Source: Crocinitomicaceae bacterium (lineage in GTDB: Bacteria > Bacteroidota > Bacteroidia > Flavobacteriales_D > Crocinitomicaceae). From it: a stretch of DNA of 7,520 nucleotides. Below are positions 6,444 to 7,520 of the stretch, in pieces. The stretch spans positions 1 to 7,520 of the forward strand of contig DORI01000204.1 in NCBI GenBank assembly GCA_003512365.1. Direction: 5' to 3'. Below the pieces are notes generated by a model, which did not search any database, had not been told where the DNA came from, and was given only the letters and a program-made list of their open reading frames with translations. Position numbers and translations under genes: made by a program. Position 1 is the first letter of the stretch. Each line of letters starts with the position of its first letter.

Positions 6444-7214
6444 TTGTTTAAATGGATTTTAGGCATTGGTGCCTTTTTACTAACGAGAAAGTTCCTTTTC
6501 GGAATAGTTGGATTTATTATAGGATCTTTCATTGATTCAAGTATCGAGTCGGATAGATCGCGCAACCGAAACGGTAAAAGCGGAGGAGGTGTTGGTTCGG
6601 ATCCTTTTGATTATTATCGAAGACAATCCTCTAGGTATGATTTTCAAACAATGCTGATGGCTCTTTCTGCTGCAGTTATGAAAGCGGATGGAAAGGTTTT
6701 GAAAATTGAATTGAATTATGTTAAACAGTTTTTTAATTCTCAATTTGGAAATCATTTCCGTGCAGAGCACTTACAAATTTTGAAAGATTTTCTCTCAGCA
6801 GATTCTATTCCACTTCAAGAAATTTGTAGTGACATTAAGAATAGACTTCCTTATGAACCTCGAGTTCAATTACTTCATTATTTATTTCATGTAGCCAAAT
6901 CTGATGGAGATGTCGCTACAAGTGAGATGAATACGATCAACAGAATTTCGAATATGCTAGGTGTATCGGCAACCGATTTCGAAAGTATCAAAAATATGTT
7001 TTACAGAAATGTTGATTCAGATTATAAAATTTTAGGTGTTAATTCCGAAGCAAGTGATGAAGAAATAAAAAAAGCATACCGAAAAATGGCCATTACTTTT
7101 CACCCGGATAAAGTTGCTCAATTGGGTGATGAACACCAAAAGGCAGCCAAGGAGAAATTCCAGCAAATTCAAGATGCATATGAAGCAATTAAAAAAAGAC
7201 GAGGCTTTAAGTAA
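6444..7214 (+). CDS. djlA: DjlA-type membrane-anchored TerB and J-domain co-chaperone
   Basis: The 256-residue protein has the DjlA order of parts. Residues 1-30 are a glycine-containing hydrophobic anchor (FKWILGIGAFLL, then FGIVGFIIGSF). A polar glycine/serine linker holds about 40-60. A TerB-like helical domain (about 65-185) carries two related motifs, KADGKV (80-85) and KSDGDV (152-157). A C-terminal J domain (191-256) has DYKILGV, KKAYRKMA and the DnaK-stimulating tripeptide H220-P221-D222. DjlA proteins recruit DnaK at the inner membrane; the exact role here is inferred. The start is uncertain: there is no in-frame ATG before 6650. TTG at 6444 fits the family N-terminus; the in-frame TTG at 6417 lies within the htpG terminator stem and is unlikely. 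No Shine-Dalgarno or good promoter precedes it (TGTATTTG at 6434-6441 is a near match to a -7 box but lacks a spaced partner). It follows htpG by 48 bases. Confidence 0.88.
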   Translation: MFKWILGIGAFLLTRKFLFGIVGFIIGSFIDSSIESDRSRNRNGKSGGGVGSDPFDYYRRQSSRYDFQTMLMALSAAVMKADGKVLKIELNYVKQFFNSQFGNHFRAEHLQILKDFLSADSIPLQEICSDIKNRLPYEPRVQLLHYLFHVAKSDGDVATSEMNTINRISNMLGVSATDFESIKNMFYRNVDSDYKILGVNSEASDEEIKKAYRKMAITFHPDKVAQLGDEHQKAAKEKFQQIQDAYEAIKKRRGFK

Positions 7215-7232
7215 TTTCTTTTCTTTTTCTTT

Positions 7233-7262
7233 TTGATAAAATAAATAAGTTTATTACTTTTG
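7233..7262 (+). promoter_or_regulatory. Promoter of tRNA-Ser
   Basis: TTG (7233-7235) and TACTTTTG (7255-7262), 19 bases apart, match the Bacteroidota consensus TTG...TAnnTTTG exactly. The expected start near 7268 leaves a leader of about 14 bases before the tRNA, a normal distance. It lies just after the J-domain gene, so the tRNA need not depend on read-through from that gene. Confidence 0.7.
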
Positions 7263-7282
7263 CCGTCCGTTCATTGAACACA

Positions 7283-7369
<87 letters not shown>

Positions 7370-7414
7370 CAACAACGTGAAGGTGAAGGTATGAGAAGCC
7401 GTAGGGTTCGCCCG

Positions 7415-7440
7415 CGGATTTAATTTTCGAATTAAATTCG
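7415..7440 (+). other. UUCG-loop hairpin in the spacer after tRNA-Ser
   Basis: ATTTAATT (7418-7425) and AATTAAAT (7430-7437) pair perfectly around a TTCG tetraloop. The stem extends with a G-T wobble, a G-C pair and a C-G pair to 7415/7440, giving 11 pairs. It lies in the tRNA-Ser trailer, ahead of the terminator, and may be a processing or stability element. No T-run follows, so it is not itself a terminator. Function unknown. Confidence 0.5.
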
Positions 7441-7465
7441 GGAATTTGTTAAAGTGCCAAAAGAG

Positions 7466-7488
7466 AATCAGAAGCGTCTGATTTTTAT
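7466..7488 (+). terminator. Intrinsic terminator after tRNA-Ser
   Basis: AATCAGA (7466-7472) pairs with TCTGATT (7477-7483) around the loop AGCG, with A-rich sequence before it and a T-run (five T at 7482-7486, overlapping the stem end) after it. This is a modest 7-pair terminator, placed about 100 bases after the tRNA, and would end a short tRNA-Ser transcript. Confidence 0.65.
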
Positions 7489-7501
7489 AAATAGTTAAGT
7501 T

Positions 7502-7520
7502 CGGGGCGTAGCGTAGTCCG
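7502..7520 (+). tRNA. Probable tRNA-Pro, first 19 bases (cut by window edge)
   Basis: The window ends in CGGGGCGTAGCGTAGTCCG. This reads as a 7-base acceptor strand CGGGGCG, the linker TA and the start of a D arm. A tRNA starting with C and with this wording is typical of bacterial tRNA-Pro, as recalled from the family. The anticodon and 3' half lie outside, so amino acid identity is not proven. No promoter match was found between the terminator and this start. Confidence 0.7.

Noticed and set aside
6636..6998. Tellurite resistance function for the TerB-like domain
   Set aside because: TerB-like domains occur in DjlA proteins without any ter operon; no other ter genes are present and the J domain points to a co-chaperone role.
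7391..7423. Ten-codon frame MRSRRVRPRI after tRNA-Ser with an AAGG seven bases upstream
   Set aside because: Too short to support, lies in a tRNA trailer, and its end falls within the UUCG hairpin; likely chance.

Overview
The window looks like a stretch of a low-GC Bacteroidota chromosome, most likely Flavobacteriales-like; this is inferred, not proven by a search. The supporting signs are AT-rich DNA, few Shine-Dalgarno sites, at least three good matches to the Bacteroidota housekeeping promoter (TTG, 17-19 bases, TAnnTTTG), a lipoprotein M1 aminopeptidase and the wording of the HtpG N-terminus. There is no mobile element, CRISPR array, toxin-antitoxin pair or recognisable defence cassette. 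The protein genes are conserved core or household genes with intact key motifs.

Layout: (1) 1-714, minus strand: the N-terminal 238 residues of phosphoglycerate kinase (pgk), cut by the window edge. (2) 820-3510, plus strand: an 896-residue lipoprotein M1 zinc aminopeptidase, divergent from pgk. (3) 3513-4280, minus strand: a YdfG-like short-chain dehydrogenase, convergent with the peptidase with only 2 bases between the stop codons. (4) 4281-4505: a 225-base divergent control region. (5) 4506-6395, plus strand: htpG (bacterial Hsp90), ending at a textbook terminator. (6) 6444-7214, plus strand: a membrane-anchored TerB plus J-domain protein of the DjlA type, apparently with a non-ATG start. 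(7) 7283-7369: tRNA-Ser(GCT) with its own promoter, then a structured spacer with a terminator, then the first 19 bases of what looks like tRNA-Pro.

The part most worth a second look is the htpG control region. Two back-to-back promoter candidates overlap. A perfect 16-base palindrome covers the -33 box of the dehydrogenase promoter and the expected start site of the htpG promoter. Further down, the predicted htpG leader RNA can form a 17-base-pair hairpin ending at the Shine-Dalgarno sequence. An ATG in the hairpin loop opens a 15-codon reading frame whose TGA stop overlaps the htpG ATG (ATGA). No CIRCE element was seen.

Functionally, htpG and the J-domain gene next to it suggest a small protein-quality-control group (Hsp90 plus a DnaK-recruiting membrane co-chaperone). 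pgk serves glycolysis, and the peptidase probably trims peptides at the envelope. I found no clear new multi-gene system; the novelty here, if any, is regulatory.
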